Shown piece by piece: positions 9,218-19,956 of a DNA stretch of 64,000 nt. Numbering within the stretch: position 1 is the first letter of the stretch; every line of letters begins with the position of its first letter. Under the pieces are notes generated by a model. The model saw nothing but the letters and a program-made list of their open reading frames with translations, ran no database searches and was not told where the DNA came from. The stretch spans positions 3,100,001 through 3,164,000 of the forward strand of contig NZ_CP096034.1 in the NCBI RefSeq assembly GCF_023115465.1. The letters are read 5' to 3'. This stretch comes from Gottfriedia acidiceleris. Its GTDB lineage: Bacteria > Bacillota > Bacilli > Bacillales > Bacillaceae_G. The position numbers and the translations under genes are program-made.

Positions 9218-9862
9218 TTATCCTCTAATTTTCGCTATAGCTTCTTTTCTGTCTTCCTTATTATAAATTGCTGAACCGGCTACTAATACGGTAGCACCTG
9301 CTTCTATGCAAATTTTAGCCGTATGCTCGTCAACGCCACCGTCTATTTCGATTTCAACTGATAAATTGCGTTCTTTAATCAAATTAGCAACTTGTTTAAT
9401 TTTAGGAACAACTGATTGAATGAATTTCTGTCCTCCAAAGCCTGGATTTACTGTCATTAAAAGGACCATGTCGACATCATCTATTATCTGTTCAATTGTT
9501 GAAACTGGAGTCGCTGGATTAAGAACTACACCTGCTTTAATTCCAAAGGATTTAATTGTTTGGATTGTACGGTGCAAATGTGTACAAGCTTCAACATGAA
9601 CCGTAATAATGTCCGCTCCAGCTTTTACAAATTGCTCTATGTATTGATCTGGTTTTTCAATCATTAAATGTACATCGAGTGGAAGCTTCGTCACAGGTCT
9701 AATTGCTTCTACAATTAGTGGTCCAATTGTAATATTTGGTACAAAGTGACCATCCATTACATCGACGTGAATATAATCTGCCCCTCCAAGTTCTACATCT
9801 ATAATTTCTTCTCCAAGTTTAGCAAAATTCGCTGAAAGGATTGATGGTGCAATTTTAACCAT
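9218..9862 (-). CDS. rpe: Ribulose-phosphate 3-epimerase
   Basis: Interconverts ribulose 5-phosphate and xylulose 5-phosphate in the pentose phosphate pathway. The 214-aa TIM-barrel protein shows the family signatures: [10 protein letters not shown] at the N-terminus, [11 protein letters not shown] (metal-binding and catalytic Asp, about residues 34-44), [17 protein letters not shown] and EIDGGV. It starts 2 bp after the rsgA stop with GAGG inside the rsgA end, so the two are probably coupled. Confidence 0.97.
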   Translation of the reverse strand: MVKIAPSILSANFAKLGEEIIDVELGGADYIHVDVMDGHFVPNITIGPLIVEAIRPVTKLPLDVHLMIEKPDQYIEQFVKAGADIITVHVEACTHLHRTIQTIKSFGIKAGVVLNPATPVSTIEQIIDDVDMVLLMTVNPGFGGQKFIQSVVPKIKQVANLIKERNLSVEIEIDGGVDEHTAKICIEAGATVLVAGSAIYNKEDRKEAIAKIRG

Positions 9863-9864
9863 GA

Positions 9865-10746
9865 TTAGTACCTCGGCTTTCTATCTCTTATTTCTTCTAT
9901 GAATGATACATAATGATCATATCGTTTAGGAGAAATTTCCCCACTTTCAACCGCAGCTTTTACAGCACATTTTGGTTCCTTTAAGTGGGTACAACCTCTA
10001 AATTTACATTCTTGACTTTTTTCTCGCATTTCCACAAAACAATACGATAAATCTTCGGATTCGATTCCCATAAATTCCAATGAACTAAAACCAGGAGTAT
10101 CTGCAACTAGCCCCTGTCCAATTTTTATTAATTCAACATGTCTAGTTGTATGTTTTCCTCGTCCTAAATGAGTGGAAATAATTCCCGTTTTTAAATCTAG
10201 CTTTGGATTAATCGCATTTAGTAAAGTTGATTTACCAACGCCAGATTGTCCTGCAAATACAGATATTTTATTAGACATATGAGGAAGTACTTTTTCTAAT
10301 CCTTCCTCAGTTTTTGAAGAAGTTAAACATACTTCATATCCAATTTGGCGATAATAAGAAACGTATTCATACACTAATTTTAATTGTGCTTCTGAACACA
10401 AATCAATCTTTGTAATGACAATTAAAGGTTTAATTTCATTGAACTCTATTAGTACAAGGAATCGATCTAATAATATTGGAGAAAAATCGGGCTCTACTGC
10501 TGAAAAAACTAAAATTGCTTGATCAACATTTGCAATTGGAGGTCGAACAAGTTCATTTTTTCGCTCTTTAATTTCAAGTAGATAACCTTCTCCACTTTTT
10601 TCGATATGATATTCTACCTCATCTCCAACTAAAGGTGTTATTTTCTTATTACGAAAATTCCCTCTACCACGACAAGCAACAACTTTCTCATCTGTTTCGA
10701 CATAATAGAATCCACTCAACGCTTTTATAATTTTGCCTTCTGGCAT
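9865..10746 (-). CDS. rsgA: Small ribosomal subunit biogenesis GTPase RsgA
   Basis: A circularly permuted GTPase that helps late 30S assembly. The 293-aa protein has an N-terminal OB-fold, then permuted G motifs: G4 TKID (about residue 112), G1 GQSGVGKST (about 172), G3 DTPG (about 218), and a C-terminal zinc knuckle with Cys247, Cys252, His254 and Cys260 ([14 protein letters not shown]). It follows prkC by 20 bp; in B. subtilis this protein is a PrkC target. TAGGAG precedes the ATG. Confidence 0.96.
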   Translation of the reverse strand: MPEGKIIKALSGFYYVETDEKVVACRGRGNFRNKKITPLVGDEVEYHIEKSGEGYLLEIKERKNELVRPPIANVDQAILVFSAVEPDFSPILLDRFLVLIEFNEIKPLIVITKIDLCSEAQLKLVYEYVSYYRQIGYEVCLTSSKTEEGLEKVLPHMSNKISVFAGQSGVGKSTLLNAINPKLDLKTGIISTHLGRGKHTTRHVELIKIGQGLVADTPGFSSLEFMGIESEDLSYCFVEMREKSQECKFRGCTHLKEPKCAVKAAVESGEISPKRYDHYVSFIEEIRDRKPRY

Positions 10747-10766
10747 ATACTCACTCCTACAGCTCT

Positions 10767-12773
10767 TTAATTCGATGGATAAGGTACATCTCTTTCTGCA
10801 ATAACTTGACCATCTTTAACAATTTTATAGGAAGCAGTTTGTCCAGGATCAATTGTCACTTCTACTGGTATAGTAGTTGTTTCGGTGATCGATTTTGAAA
10901 TTGCAGGTTTTTCACCATTATTATTTTTATCCCTAATATATACCTCAATTAGTTGAGGCGAACTAGGATTGGTCGGGGTATATGGTACTTGTACATTGAT
11001 TGTTACTTTTTTCGTCTTTTCTTTTTGTTTTCCAGAAGAAATAACGACATTTAATGTATCCCCTTCTTTTACTGCAACGTTAGCAGATGGAGATTGTGAA
11101 ATCACATGATTTTCAGCAACTGTTCCAGATTCTTCCTTCGTTACGTTAAGCTTTAGATTATTGTCACCTGCATAGGTTTCAACATCTTTTCTAGACCATC
11201 CTTTTAGGTCACGAAGAGTAATCGTAGATGTCCCTTTACTAATCCATACATTTAAATCCGTTTCCGATGGTACGACTTCAGCCCCAACATTTGGAGATTG
11301 GTCGATTATTTCACCTTCTGATTCATCACTTTCGATAAAATGCGTTGTAACAGAGCGATAATCGTCTTGTAATCGAGATTTTATCGTGTTGTATTGGAAC
11401 CCTTTTAGGTCTTCCATCTCGTTACTTTTTTTACCTTTTGATTTATAAATCGTTATCGATGAATTTTCTTTAACAGTTTCCCCAATATTAGGAGAAGTTT
11501 TAACTACTTTCCCTTCATCAACTTCATCATCAAAAATCTCTTTAGGATCGCTTATCTTTAACCCTTTTGATGCAAGCAACGTAACCGCACTTTCGTATGT
11601 CATATCCTTAACATCTGGAATTTCTACGTCTTCAGGTAAAAATAATGCAGGAATCAATGTTATCGCTAATAAACCACCGATTAAAAGTGCAATAAATGTA
11701 CCTATAATAAACTTTGCAAAAGAATTTTTCTTCTTTCGTTTTAATTTATCAGGTTCTTTTTTGACAGAATCTTTTTTAACAGGTTCTTTTTTGATAGATT
11801 CTTTTTCTTTATTTGATTTGTTCTTTGATGGAACAACAACAGTATCATCATTAGTTGATATAGGAATATCCTTTATGATCGGAATTACCTTCGTTTCATC
11901 ATCATTTGTAGGAATCACAAAAGGTTTTTCATTCAAACGATCACTATCAAGAGCAGTTTGTAAATCTAACTTCATCTCATCTGCAGTATCGTATCGATAA
12001 AAGATATCTTTGGCAGTAGCTTTTAAAACGATATTTTCCACACTTTGTGGTATTTCAGGATTAAATTTTGTTGGTGGTGGAACTTCGCTTTGTAAATGTT
12101 TTAATGCGATCGCAACTGCACTCTCACCCGAAAATGGTAGTTTTCCAGTTAATAGCTCAAACATTACAATTCCTAAAGAATAAATATCTGACTTTTTATT
12201 CGCTACTCCACCTCTAGCTTGTTCAGGTGAAAGGTAGTGAACAGAACCAAGTACTGAATTTGTTTGTGTAATTGTTGCAGCTGTCGAAGCTGTTGCAATG
12301 CCAAAATCAGTTATTTTTACATTTCCTTCTTTATTGATTAAAATATTTTGCGGTTTTACATCTCTATGAACGATTTGAAAATGATGCGCATGAGCTAATG
12401 CTGATGCTAATTGTTCCATAATCCTCAATACTTCTTTTGGCTTTATAGGTGTATGATGCTGAATATACTCCTTTAAAGTCTCACCTTCAACGTATTCCAT
12501 GACGATATACTGTAATCCATCTTCTTCCCCAACGTCATATGAGCTTACGATATTTGGATGAGATAGCGAAGTAACTGAATATGCTTCACGTTGAAATCTT
12601 CTTAAGAAGTCTGGGTCGTTTGAAAAATCAGCTTTTAACATTTTTACAGCCACATCTCGATCTAATATCATATCACGGGCTAAATAAACGTTTGCCATAC
12701 CGCCAACACCAATTAATTTTAAGATCTTATATCGGTCGTTTAGGCGTCTACCAATCATCACGCTCATCATCAC
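10767..12773 (-). CDS. prkC: Membrane Ser/Thr protein kinase with PASTA domains PrkC
   Basis: PrkC senses peptidoglycan fragments and controls germination, growth and cell-wall metabolism. The 668-aa protein has an N-terminal Hanks-type kinase (GVGGMANVYLA glycine loop near residue 22, HRDVKPQN catalytic loop near 136, DFGIA near 155), a long lysine-rich juxtamembrane linker, one membrane segment (about 353-375), then three extracellular PASTA repeats and a C-terminal Ig-like domain. Its ATG overlaps the prpC stop by 4 bp. This is the full B. subtilis PrkC architecture. Confidence 0.97.
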   Translation of the reverse strand: MMMSVMIGRRLNDRYKILKLIGVGGMANVYLARDMILDRDVAVKMLKADFSNDPDFLRRFQREAYSVTSLSHPNIVSSYDVGEEDGLQYIVMEYVEGETLKEYIQHHTPIKPKEVLRIMEQLASALAHAHHFQIVHRDVKPQNILINKEGNVKITDFGIATASTAATITQTNSVLGSVHYLSPEQARGGVANKKSDIYSLGIVMFELLTGKLPFSGESAVAIALKHLQSEVPPPTKFNPEIPQSVENIVLKATAKDIFYRYDTADEMKLDLQTALDSDRLNEKPFVIPTNDDETKVIPIIKDIPISTNDDTVVVPSKNKSNKEKESIKKEPVKKDSVKKEPDKLKRKKKNSFAKFIIGTFIALLIGGLLAITLIPALFLPEDVEIPDVKDMTYESAVTLLASKGLKISDPKEIFDDEVDEGKVVKTSPNIGETVKENSSITIYKSKGKKSNEMEDLKGFQYNTIKSRLQDDYRSVTTHFIESDESEGEIIDQSPNVGAEVVPSETDLNVWISKGTSTITLRDLKGWSRKDVETYAGDNNLKLNVTKEESGTVAENHVISQSPSANVAVKEGDTLNVVISSGKQKEKTKKVTINVQVPYTPTNPSSPQLIEVYIRDKNNNGEKPAISKSITETTTIPVEVTIDPGQTASYKIVKDGQVIAERDVPYPSN

Positions 12774-13522
12774 CCTTTCTCTATATTTCTAGGCTCAAAC
12801 TTAATAATGGCAAGCGTGATGTTATCTTCTCCACCAAGATCATTTGCGATTGAAATCAACTGGTTACCGAGAATTTCGATTGGTAGATTTTCATTTAATT
12901 TTTCATTAAAAAGTTCATTTGATATTTTATTCGATAAACCATCTGAACATAAAATGATTAAATCATCTTCTTCCCAAGTTAAAGTTTTAATATCAACATC
13001 AACCGTTTCCTCAGTACCAAGTGCTCGCGTAATAACATTTTTACGAGGATGAATTTCTGCATCCTCCATAGAAATTTGCCCAAATTTAACGAGTTCGGCG
13101 ACAAAAGTATGATCTTCTGTTATTTGCTTAAACCCTTCATCATTTCTCAAATAACTTCTACTGTCACCTATATGTGCAATCGTAAAAAATAAAGGAGTAC
13201 AAATAATCGCTTCAAGGGTTGTCCCCATACCCTTGCACTCTTCATTTTGCTCTGAATGCACTAATAAATTTGTATTTAATTGTGCTACAATATTTTTTAG
13301 CCATGATTCAGCTTCTACTGGTGTTTCAAAATTACTAGTATTTTTCCACTCTGCTTCAAGGAAATTGATCGCCATCATACTTGCAACCTCACCCGCTAAA
13401 TGGCCACCCATACCGTCAGCAACTACAGCTAATACGATTCCTGAATCGTTCGTAAATATACCTACGCTATCTTCATTATGCTCTCGAACTTTCCCCGTAT
13501 CAGTTTGAAAAAAAGTTTGCAT
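12770..13522 (-). CDS. prpC: PP2C-type protein phosphatase PrpC (Stp)
   Basis: Removes phosphate from PrkC and its substrates in a Mn/Mg-dependent manner. The 250-aa protein has the PP2C metal-binding motifs: REHNEDS near the N-terminus, VADGMGGH (about residues 33-40), IGDSR, and SDGLS/GGEDNIT near the C-terminus. I start it at the ATG at 13522 (MQTFFQTDTGKVREHNED), preceded by AGGTG. A longer reading frame to 13579 overlaps rlmN and has no family match upstream. The stop overlaps the prkC start. Confidence 0.96.
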   Translation of the reverse strand: MQTFFQTDTGKVREHNEDSVGIFTNDSGIVLAVVADGMGGHLAGEVASMMAINFLEAEWKNTSNFETPVEAESWLKNIVAQLNTNLLVHSEQNEECKGMGTTLEAIICTPLFFTIAHIGDSRSYLRNDEGFKQITEDHTFVAELVKFGQISMEDAEIHPRKNVITRALGTEETVDVDIKTLTWEEDDLIILCSDGLSNKISNELFNEKLNENLPIEILGNQLISIANDLGGEDNITLAIIKFEPRNIEKG

Positions 13523-13526
13523 TGTT

Positions 13527-14618
13527 TCACCTCGTCTCCTCTTTACGCTCCTTTGCACGCAACTGTCCACAAGCTGCATCTATATCATGACCTTGTTCAC
13601 GACGAATAGTAACATTAACTCCATTATTTTTAAGTACTTTTTCAAATGCAAAAATTTGTTCCTTAGGTGTTCTTACGTAATCTCTTTCAGGTACATAGTT
13701 AACTGGAATTAAATTAACATGACATTTAACCCCTTTAAGTAACTTAGAAAGTTCTTCAGCATGCTCAACTTGGTCATTTTCACCACCGAATAAACCATAT
13801 TCAAACGTTACACGTCTACCTGTTTTTTCAACATAGTAACGAACAGCGTCCATTAAATCCGGTAATTTGTATGCACGATTAATTGGCATTAATTTAGAAC
13901 GCAACTCACTGTTAGGAGCGTGTAATGAAATCGCGAAATTAATTTGAAGTCCTTCATCTGCAAAGTTATAGATTTTTGGAATGATTCCACTTGTTGATAC
14001 TGTAATATGTCTTGCACCAATGTTAAGACCTTTATCAGAATTAACAATTCTTAAGAAATCCATTAAACCATTATAGTTATCAAATGGTTCGCCTATACCC
14101 ATAACTACGATTGAGCTAACTCTTTCTTCAACTTCATCAATAGCACGTTGTACTTCTAATACTTGTGCAACGATTTCACCTGCTTCAAGATTTCTTTTTA
14201 AACCGCCAAGAGTCGATGCACAAAAAGTACATCCAATTCGACAACCTACTTGTGTCGTTACACATACAGAATTGCCATAATTATGTCTCATTAAAACAGT
14301 TTCAATCGAATATCCATCATGTAATTCAAATAAAAATTTCATCGTACCATCTGAAGAGGTTTGTTTAACTAATGTTTTTAATGTCGTTATTGTAAAATTC
14401 TCTTCAAGTAACATACGTAGCTCTTTTGGAATATTTTGCATTTCTTCAAAGCTTTCAACTCGTTGAACGTATAGCCAATTATAAATTTGCTTTGCACGGA
14501 AAGCCTGCTGCTTTTGCGCCTTTAACCAATCCTCTATATCACTCACTTTTAACGAGTAAATTGAGGGTTTATGAGTTTTTTCTATTTTGACTGAATTTGT
14601 AGTATTTTCTAATTTCAA
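13527..14618 (-). CDS. rlmN: 23S rRNA (adenine2503-C2)/tRNA(A37) methyltransferase RlmN
   Basis: A dual-specificity radical-SAM methyltransferase. The 363-aa protein carries the CX3CX2C cluster motif at C126, C130 and C133 ([10 protein letters not shown]), the [10 protein letters not shown] segment and, near the C-terminus, the catalytic cysteine in AACGQL. TTG start with AAGGTG upstream. It begins 3 bp after the rsmB stop and ends 4 bp before prpC. Confidence 0.97.
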   Translation of the reverse strand: MKLENTTNSVKIEKTHKPSIYSLKVSDIEDWLKAQKQQAFRAKQIYNWLYVQRVESFEEMQNIPKELRMLLEENFTITTLKTLVKQTSSDGTMKFLFELHDGYSIETVLMRHNYGNSVCVTTQVGCRIGCTFCASTLGGLKRNLEAGEIVAQVLEVQRAIDEVEERVSSIVVMGIGEPFDNYNGLMDFLRIVNSDKGLNIGARHITVSTSGIIPKIYNFADEGLQINFAISLHAPNSELRSKLMPINRAYKLPDLMDAVRYYVEKTGRRVTFEYGLFGGENDQVEHAEELSKLLKGVKCHVNLIPVNYVPERDYVRTPKEQIFAFEKVLKNNGVNVTIRREQGHDIDAACGQLRAKERKEETR

Positions 14619-14620
14619 CG

Positions 14621-15967
14621 TTACACCTTCTTCCTTAATCTTGCAATAAAAAATCCATCCGTTCCAAAATAATGTGGTAGTAGCTGTACATACCCTTTTT
14701 GAACCGATTTATTTTCATTTAATTTTTCCGGAACATGATCAATTAATGAATGATCTAATTCATAATCATGATGCTCATCTAAAAAAGCTTGGACCACATC
14801 AATATTTTCTTCATGTCCAACTGTACAAGTGCTATATACTAAAGTGCCACCTGGCTTAACTAACTTTGAAGCTTCGTCTAAAATTGACTTCTGAACTCTT
14901 TGTAAATTTGTTACATCAGTAGCATTCTTTTTTAATAAAATATCTGGTTTACGACGAATAACTCCTAAACCAGAACATGGAGCATCTACTAATACTTTGT
15001 CAAATAATCTTCCTTCAAACTCTTCAGGTGCTTTTCTTGCATCTAGAGCTTTCGTTTCAATATTATCTAACCCTAAACGATTAGCTTGTTCTTTTATTAA
15101 CTTTACTTTATGATTGTGTAAATCTAATGAAGTGACTAATCCAGTACCGCCTAACAACTCAGCAATATGTGTTGATTTCCCTCCAGGTGCTGCACATGTG
15201 TCTAATATATCATCACCTTTTTCAACTCCAAGTGCTTGTGCAACTAACATCGAGCTTTCATCTTGAATCGAAAGGAATCCTTCTTTAAATGCATTCGTAT
15301 GAGCAACATTTCCTTTTTGGATTTCTATTGCAAATGGAGATAGTTTTCCTACCTTAACCTGTACTCCTTCATCTTCAAGCATTTTAATCACGTCTTCTCT
15401 TGAAGATTTCATTGTATTGACCCTTGCGGTTTGAAACGGTGGAAGTATGTTCTCTTCACAAATTTTTCTCGTTTCTTCTTCTCCGAATTCTTTTACCCAT
15501 TGTTCAATTAACCATTTTGGATGATTCGTTTCAATTGAAAGCCTTTCAATCGGATCCTGTATTTCATCGATTGATCGTAAACCATTTCTTTGAATATTTC
15601 TTAAAACCCCATTTACTAAAGAAGCAATTCCTTTATGTCCGCGCTTTTTAGCAATATTAACAGCCTCATTTAAAACTGCGTGAGGAGGTATACGATCTAA
15701 AAAATGCAATTGATATAATGAAAGTTTTATTAATATATAAACCCATTCTTCTAATTTCTTCTGATTTTTAATGAATGGTTCTAAATAAAAATCTAATAAT
15801 TGATCTCTTTGGATTGTTCCATAGATTATTTCTGTTAATAGTCCCGAATCAGCCGAAGATAAATCATTCTTTTGAATATAGTTATTTACTAACAAATTAC
15901 TATACGATTGATTTTTATAAACTGAAAGAAGAGCATCTAAGGCAATCTCTCGTACATTTTTACTCAT
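14621..15967 (-). CDS. rsmB: 16S rRNA cytosine-C5 methyltransferase RsmB
   Basis: Methylates C967 of 16S rRNA with SAM. The 448-aa protein has an N-terminal NusB-like RNA-binding domain (about residues 1-140) and a C-terminal Rossmann methyltransferase domain with the SAM motif [12 protein letters not shown]. The two family cysteines are visible in VDAPCSGLG and [11 protein letters not shown]; the second is the catalytic nucleophile by family analogy. It follows fmt by 1 bp, with AGGAG ahead of the ATG. Confidence 0.96.
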   Translation of the reverse strand: MSKNVREIALDALLSVYKNQSYSNLLVNNYIQKNDLSSADSGLLTEIIYGTIQRDQLLDFYLEPFIKNQKKLEEWVYILIKLSLYQLHFLDRIPPHAVLNEAVNIAKKRGHKGIASLVNGVLRNIQRNGLRSIDEIQDPIERLSIETNHPKWLIEQWVKEFGEEETRKICEENILPPFQTARVNTMKSSREDVIKMLEDEGVQVKVGKLSPFAIEIQKGNVAHTNAFKEGFLSIQDESSMLVAQALGVEKGDDILDTCAAPGGKSTHIAELLGGTGLVTSLDLHNHKVKLIKEQANRLGLDNIETKALDARKAPEEFEGRLFDKVLVDAPCSGLGVIRRKPDILLKKNATDVTNLQRVQKSILDEASKLVKPGGTLVYSTCTVGHEENIDVVQAFLDEHHDYELDHSLIDHVPEKLNENKSVQKGYVQLLPHYFGTDGFFIARLRKKV

Positions 15968-15968
15968 G

Positions 15969-16913
15969 TTATTCTCCTAACTTCATTCCACGTTCAATAA
16001 AAGAACCTGCACCATTAATATATTGCTTTGCTTCCATACGCTTTTTACCAGCGGGCTGTAAATCAGTAATTTTGATAGCAGTATGATTACCTGTTGCTAC
16101 TAATATGCCATCGTTTAAAACATCAATTATTTCACCCGGTGTAGAATCTTGATTCGTATTTACTTTTTCACTCCACCAAACTTTTAAAACTTCTCCGTTT
16201 AATGTAGTATAAGCTACTGGCCAAGGGTGTAAACCTCTTACGTGATTATAAATCTCTTCACCAGTTTTTGACCAATTTATTTGTTCTTCCTCACGCTTAA
16301 TATTTTTTGCAAAGCTAACTTTACTTTCATCTTGCTTAACTGCAGTAATTTCACCTTTTAATAATGGTGGAATTGTTTCTAAAAGTAAATTCGCACCAGC
16401 AATACTTAATTTATCGTGAAGCGTTCCAACGTGATCCTTTTCTTCAATCGGAACAACGACTTTGGCTAACATATCACCAGCATCTAACTTTTCAACCATA
16501 TACATAATTGTTACACCAGTTTCACTCTTTCCTTGAATGATCGAATAGTGAATTGGAGCCCCACCTCGTAATTCTGGTAACAATGAAGCATGTACATTTA
16601 TACAACCAAATTTAGGAGCTTCAAGAATATCTGTAGGAAGGATTTGTCCAAAAGCTGCAGTTACGATTAAATCTGGCTTCAATGCCAATACTTTTTCTGT
16701 TTCTTCTGGAAGTCTAATTTTTTCAGGTTGTAAAACTGGGATATTATGTTTTAAAGCTTCTACTTTAACAGGAGGTGGAGTTAGCACTCTTTTTCGACCA
16801 ACAGGGCGATCTGGCTGAGTTACTACACCTACTACATCATATCCTCCCTCAATTAATCTTCTTAAAACAGGAACAGAAAAATCTGGTGTCCCCATAAAAA
16901 CAATCTTTGTCAT
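15969..16913 (-). CDS. fmt: Methionyl-tRNA formyltransferase
   Basis: Formylates initiator Met-tRNA using 10-formyl-tetrahydrofolate. The 314-aa protein shows [11 protein letters not shown] at the N-terminus, the catalytic region [19 protein letters not shown] (Asn and His near residue 108) and a C-terminal tRNA-binding OB domain from about 205. It lies between def and rsmB, forming the usual formylation/deformylation cluster. Confidence 0.97.
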   Translation of the reverse strand: MTKIVFMGTPDFSVPVLRRLIEGGYDVVGVVTQPDRPVGRKRVLTPPPVKVEALKHNIPVLQPEKIRLPEETEKVLALKPDLIVTAAFGQILPTDILEAPKFGCINVHASLLPELRGGAPIHYSIIQGKSETGVTIMYMVEKLDAGDMLAKVVVPIEEKDHVGTLHDKLSIAGANLLLETIPPLLKGEITAVKQDESKVSFAKNIKREEEQINWSKTGEEIYNHVRGLHPWPVAYTTLNGEVLKVWWSEKVNTNQDSTPGEIIDVLNDGILVATGNHTAIKITDLQPAGKKRMEAKQYINGAGSFIERGMKLGE

Positions 16914-16921
16914 TTTTTTGC

Positions 16922-17395
16922 CTACCCTTCTAATTCACTTTCTTCATAGTATTTCGAGACTTTGGAAGTGAATAAAACTCCATTTAAATGATCAATTTCA
17001 TGTAAAAGTGCACGAGCTAAAAATCCACGTGCTTCTATAATAAAATATTTTCCACGTTTATTTTGTGCTTTGATTTTTGCATAACTAGGTCTTGTTACAT
17101 CACCATATAAGTTTGGGAAACTTAAACAACCTTCAACATCAGTTTGCTCGCCTTTTGTTTCCATTACGATTGGATTAATTAAATCAATTCTTCCATTCTC
17201 ATCTTCAACATCAACAACAGCTACTTGTTGCAGAATTCCAACTTGTGGAGCTGCTAAGCCAACACCATCTGCTGAGAGCATTGTCTCATACATATTATTT
17301 AAAAGTTTTACTAAATTTTTATCAAATGTCGTCACTTTTTCACAAGGTGTTTCAAGAATTTCATTAGGATATTCTACTATTTTTAATAAAGCCAA
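16922..17395 (-). CDS. def: Peptide deformylase
   Basis: Removes the N-terminal formyl group from nascent proteins. All three family motifs are present in the 157-aa product: [17 protein letters not shown] (metal-ligand Cys) and HEIDHLNG (two His ligands and catalytic Glu). I prefer the TTG at 17395 (giving [10 protein letters not shown]) because AGGAG lies 8 nt upstream; a GTG at 17401 is only 2 nt from the same site. Following fmt is 8 bp away. Confidence 0.95.
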   Translation of the reverse strand: MALLKIVEYPNEILETPCEKVTTFDKNLVKLLNNMYETMLSADGVGLAAPQVGILQQVAVVDVEDENGRIDLINPIVMETKGEQTDVEGCLSFPNLYGDVTRPSYAKIKAQNKRGKYFIIEARGFLARALLHEIDHLNGVLFTSKVSKYYEESELEG

Positions 17396-17467
17396 TTTCA
17401 CAACTCCTATCTTGATTGTACGTTAAGTTTAATTTTTAATAACGACCTACGTCTTATGCTTAGGGGG

Positions 17468-17557
17468 TGACCAGTCCCCTCCACTTTTCGTTTCTGTCTA
17501 GCTCCAGGCGTTAGCCCCTCGAGGTGTCGGGTCTGACCAGTCCCCTCCACTTTTCGT
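17468..17557. repeat. Bacillus intergenic repeat with two 24-bp direct copies
   Basis: Between priA and def. An identical 24-bp unit beginning TGACCAGTCCCCTCCAC occurs at 17468-17491 and 17534-17557, the second abutting the priA stop. Between them lies CTGTCTAGCTCCAGGCG and GCCCCTCGAGGTGTCGG, a GC-rich block that I recognise as a dispersed intergenic repeat in many Bacillus-group genomes. It is visibly richer in GC than its surroundings. Confidence 0.6.
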
Positions 17558-19956
17558 CACATAAACATAGTAGGTTGAAAGTCGATTGTTAATTGTAGTT
17601 TGCCTTTGTCCGTTTCGTCTTGGTAGTATTGTTGAATTCGGTTTAGTACGTCATAGAGTGCAGGTTCAGATTTGTATTTTATAACACATTGATAACGAAA
17701 ATGGTCTTTTATTTTTGCGATTGGTGATGCTACTGGTCCGAGTACAATTGATCCTTCTGATAAGTATTCTCTTAAATAGCCTGCAATTTGTTCGCTTACT
17801 TTTACTGTTTTTATCAAATCATTATGTGCGATTGAAATTAAAACTAAATAATAAAAAGGAGGATATCGAAAAGAGCGTCTTAATTTCATTTCTTCTTCAT
17901 AAAACGCAACATAGTCCTGTGTTTTAGCTAATTCAATACTATAATGCTCTGGTGAATATGTTTGTATAACTACTTCACCAGGTTTTTCATGACGACCAGC
18001 TCTTCCACTTACTTGTGTCAATAAGCTAAATGTTCGCTCACTTGCTCTGAAATCAGGTAAATGAAGTGAACTATCTGCTGCTAAAACACCAACCAATGTA
18101 ACATTTGGAAAATCAAGTCCTTTTGCAATCATCTGTGTACCTAGTAATATATCAGCCTCACCGTTACCAAATTGCTTAAGCATTTTTTCGTGGGCACCTT
18201 TACGACTAGTCGTATCATTATCCATTCTAATGACTCGTGCTTCTGGGTATGTTTTTGTAATAGCTTCCTCTACCTTTTGCGTTCCAGTTCCAAAAAATCG
18301 AATATGTTCACTTTGGCAAGATGGGCATTGTTTTGGCATATAGGTTTCATATCCGCAATAATGACATTTTAGATGATGGTTATGTTTATGATAAGTTAAG
18401 GAAACCTCGCAATGGGGGCACTGAATTGTGTAACCACAATCTCTACACATTACAAACGAAGAATAGCCTCGACGATTTAAAAATAAGATGATTTGTTCCT
18501 TCTTCTCTAATCGATCCATTATTTTTTCATGTAAAGCAGTAGAAAACATCGTACGATTACCGATTCTTAACTGCTCTCTCATATCGACTATTTCCACTTC
18601 AGGTAATGGGCCTTGATTAACCCTTTTAGACATTGTATTTAGCTCATAAACACCTTTACCAGCTCTAGCAAATGATTCTAGTGTAGGAGTCGCACTTCCT
18701 AAAACAATCGGACAATGATGATATTCTCCTCTCCAAATTGCAATATCTCTTGCATGATATCTTGGATGTTCATCTTGTTTATAAGTAGTCTCATGTTCTT
18801 CATCAATGATGATCATGCCAATGTTTTCAAATGGTGCAAAGATTGCTGAGCGGGCACCCACTACTACCTTAACTTCTTTTCTCTGAATCTTTCTCCATTC
18901 ATCATATTTCTCACCAATAGATAAACCGCTATGTAGAACTGCAACATCATTTCCAAATCTACTTTTAAAACGACCTACAATCTGTGGGGTAAGTGAAATT
19001 TCTGGTACTAATACGATTGCTTCTTTCCCTTCAGATAGGACCTCTTGAATGGCTTGTAAATAAACTTCTGTCTTTCCACTTCCTGTTACTCCATGTAAAA
19101 GATGGATCTTATTCTTTCTTTCATGAAATGAAGAAACGATTTGCTCAAATGCAATCTGTTGTTCTTCTATTAGTGGTAAAGGTTTAGAAAGTTCAATATC
19201 CTTACCTTCATAAGGATCACGATAAACTTCAACTGTTTTAATCGAAATTACCTCGTTTTTCTCCAATGTCTTTATAGGTGAATCAGTGATACCAAGACAT
19301 TCTTTTAACTCCTTCACACTTGTTTGACCATTCATACGTAAGTATTCAATAATGTCTTTTTGTTGTGGAGATTTGATTATAGGCAATTCTTCGTCTAATA
19401 CCTTTAATAGAGAAACTACACGTTCTGTTTTTTTATTTGCTTTATTTTTCACTTCATACTCAATTTCAAGCAATCCTTCTTTAATTGCACGTTGAACTAA
19501 TGAAATTTTACTAACTAGACTTTCCATTTCAGTCCATTCTCTTCTTTTTACGATCGAAAATAGATTTGCTAATTCAGGAACTAATTGATCTAAAGCTTCT
19601 TCAGATGTTACTTGAACATGTTTTTTATATACAGCTTTAATAGCAGTCGGAAGCATTGCTTGATATGCAGAAATGAAAAAACAAAGTGTTTTTTGAGAAA
19701 GATAAGAACCTAAAAGAAGAAGTTCTTCTGTTAAAACTGGCATGACATCAAGAACTTCTTCGATTTCTTTAACCTTCTCTAAATTAGTTGTTTCTTTTAT
19801 AGACAATACGAATCCTTGCACTTTCCTTGGCCCAAATGGAACAATTACTCGCATTCCAGGTTGTATTGCATCCTGCCATCTAGTTGGTACTTTATAATCA
19901 AAAGGACGGTCTGTTTGTCTGACTGATACATCAACTAAAACTGATGCGTATGTCAT
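17557..19956 (-). CDS. priA: Primosomal replication restart helicase PriA
   Basis: Reloads the replicative helicase at stalled forks. The 799-aa protein has the N-terminal 3'-end DNA-binding domain, a helicase core with Walker A GVTGSGKTE (about residue 288) and DEEH (about 386), and a zinc-binding region with paired cysteines (CRDCGYTIQCPHC, CHYCGYETYMPKQCPSC). Its start overlaps the coaBC stop by 4 bp, as in related genomes. Confidence 0.97.
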   Translation of the reverse strand: MTYASVLVDVSVRQTDRPFDYKVPTRWQDAIQPGMRVIVPFGPRKVQGFVLSIKETTNLEKVKEIEEVLDVMPVLTEELLLLGSYLSQKTLCFFISAYQAMLPTAIKAVYKKHVQVTSEEALDQLVPELANLFSIVKRREWTEMESLVSKISLVQRAIKEGLLEIEYEVKNKANKKTERVVSLLKVLDEELPIIKSPQQKDIIEYLRMNGQTSVKELKECLGITDSPIKTLEKNEVISIKTVEVYRDPYEGKDIELSKPLPLIEEQQIAFEQIVSSFHERKNKIHLLHGVTGSGKTEVYLQAIQEVLSEGKEAIVLVPEISLTPQIVGRFKSRFGNDVAVLHSGLSIGEKYDEWRKIQRKEVKVVVGARSAIFAPFENIGMIIIDEEHETTYKQDEHPRYHARDIAIWRGEYHHCPIVLGSATPTLESFARAGKGVYELNTMSKRVNQGPLPEVEIVDMREQLRIGNRTMFSTALHEKIMDRLEKKEQIILFLNRRGYSSFVMCRDCGYTIQCPHCEVSLTYHKHNHHLKCHYCGYETYMPKQCPSCQSEHIRFFGTGTQKVEEAITKTYPEARVIRMDNDTTSRKGAHEKMLKQFGNGEADILLGTQMIAKGLDFPNVTLVGVLAADSSLHLPDFRASERTFSLLTQVSGRAGRHEKPGEVVIQTYSPEHYSIELAKTQDYVAFYEEEMKLRRSFRYPPFYYLVLISIAHNDLIKTVKVSEQIAGYLREYLSEGSIVLGPVASPIAKIKDHFRYQCVIKYKSEPALYDVLNRIQQYYQDETDKGKLQLTIDFQPTMFM

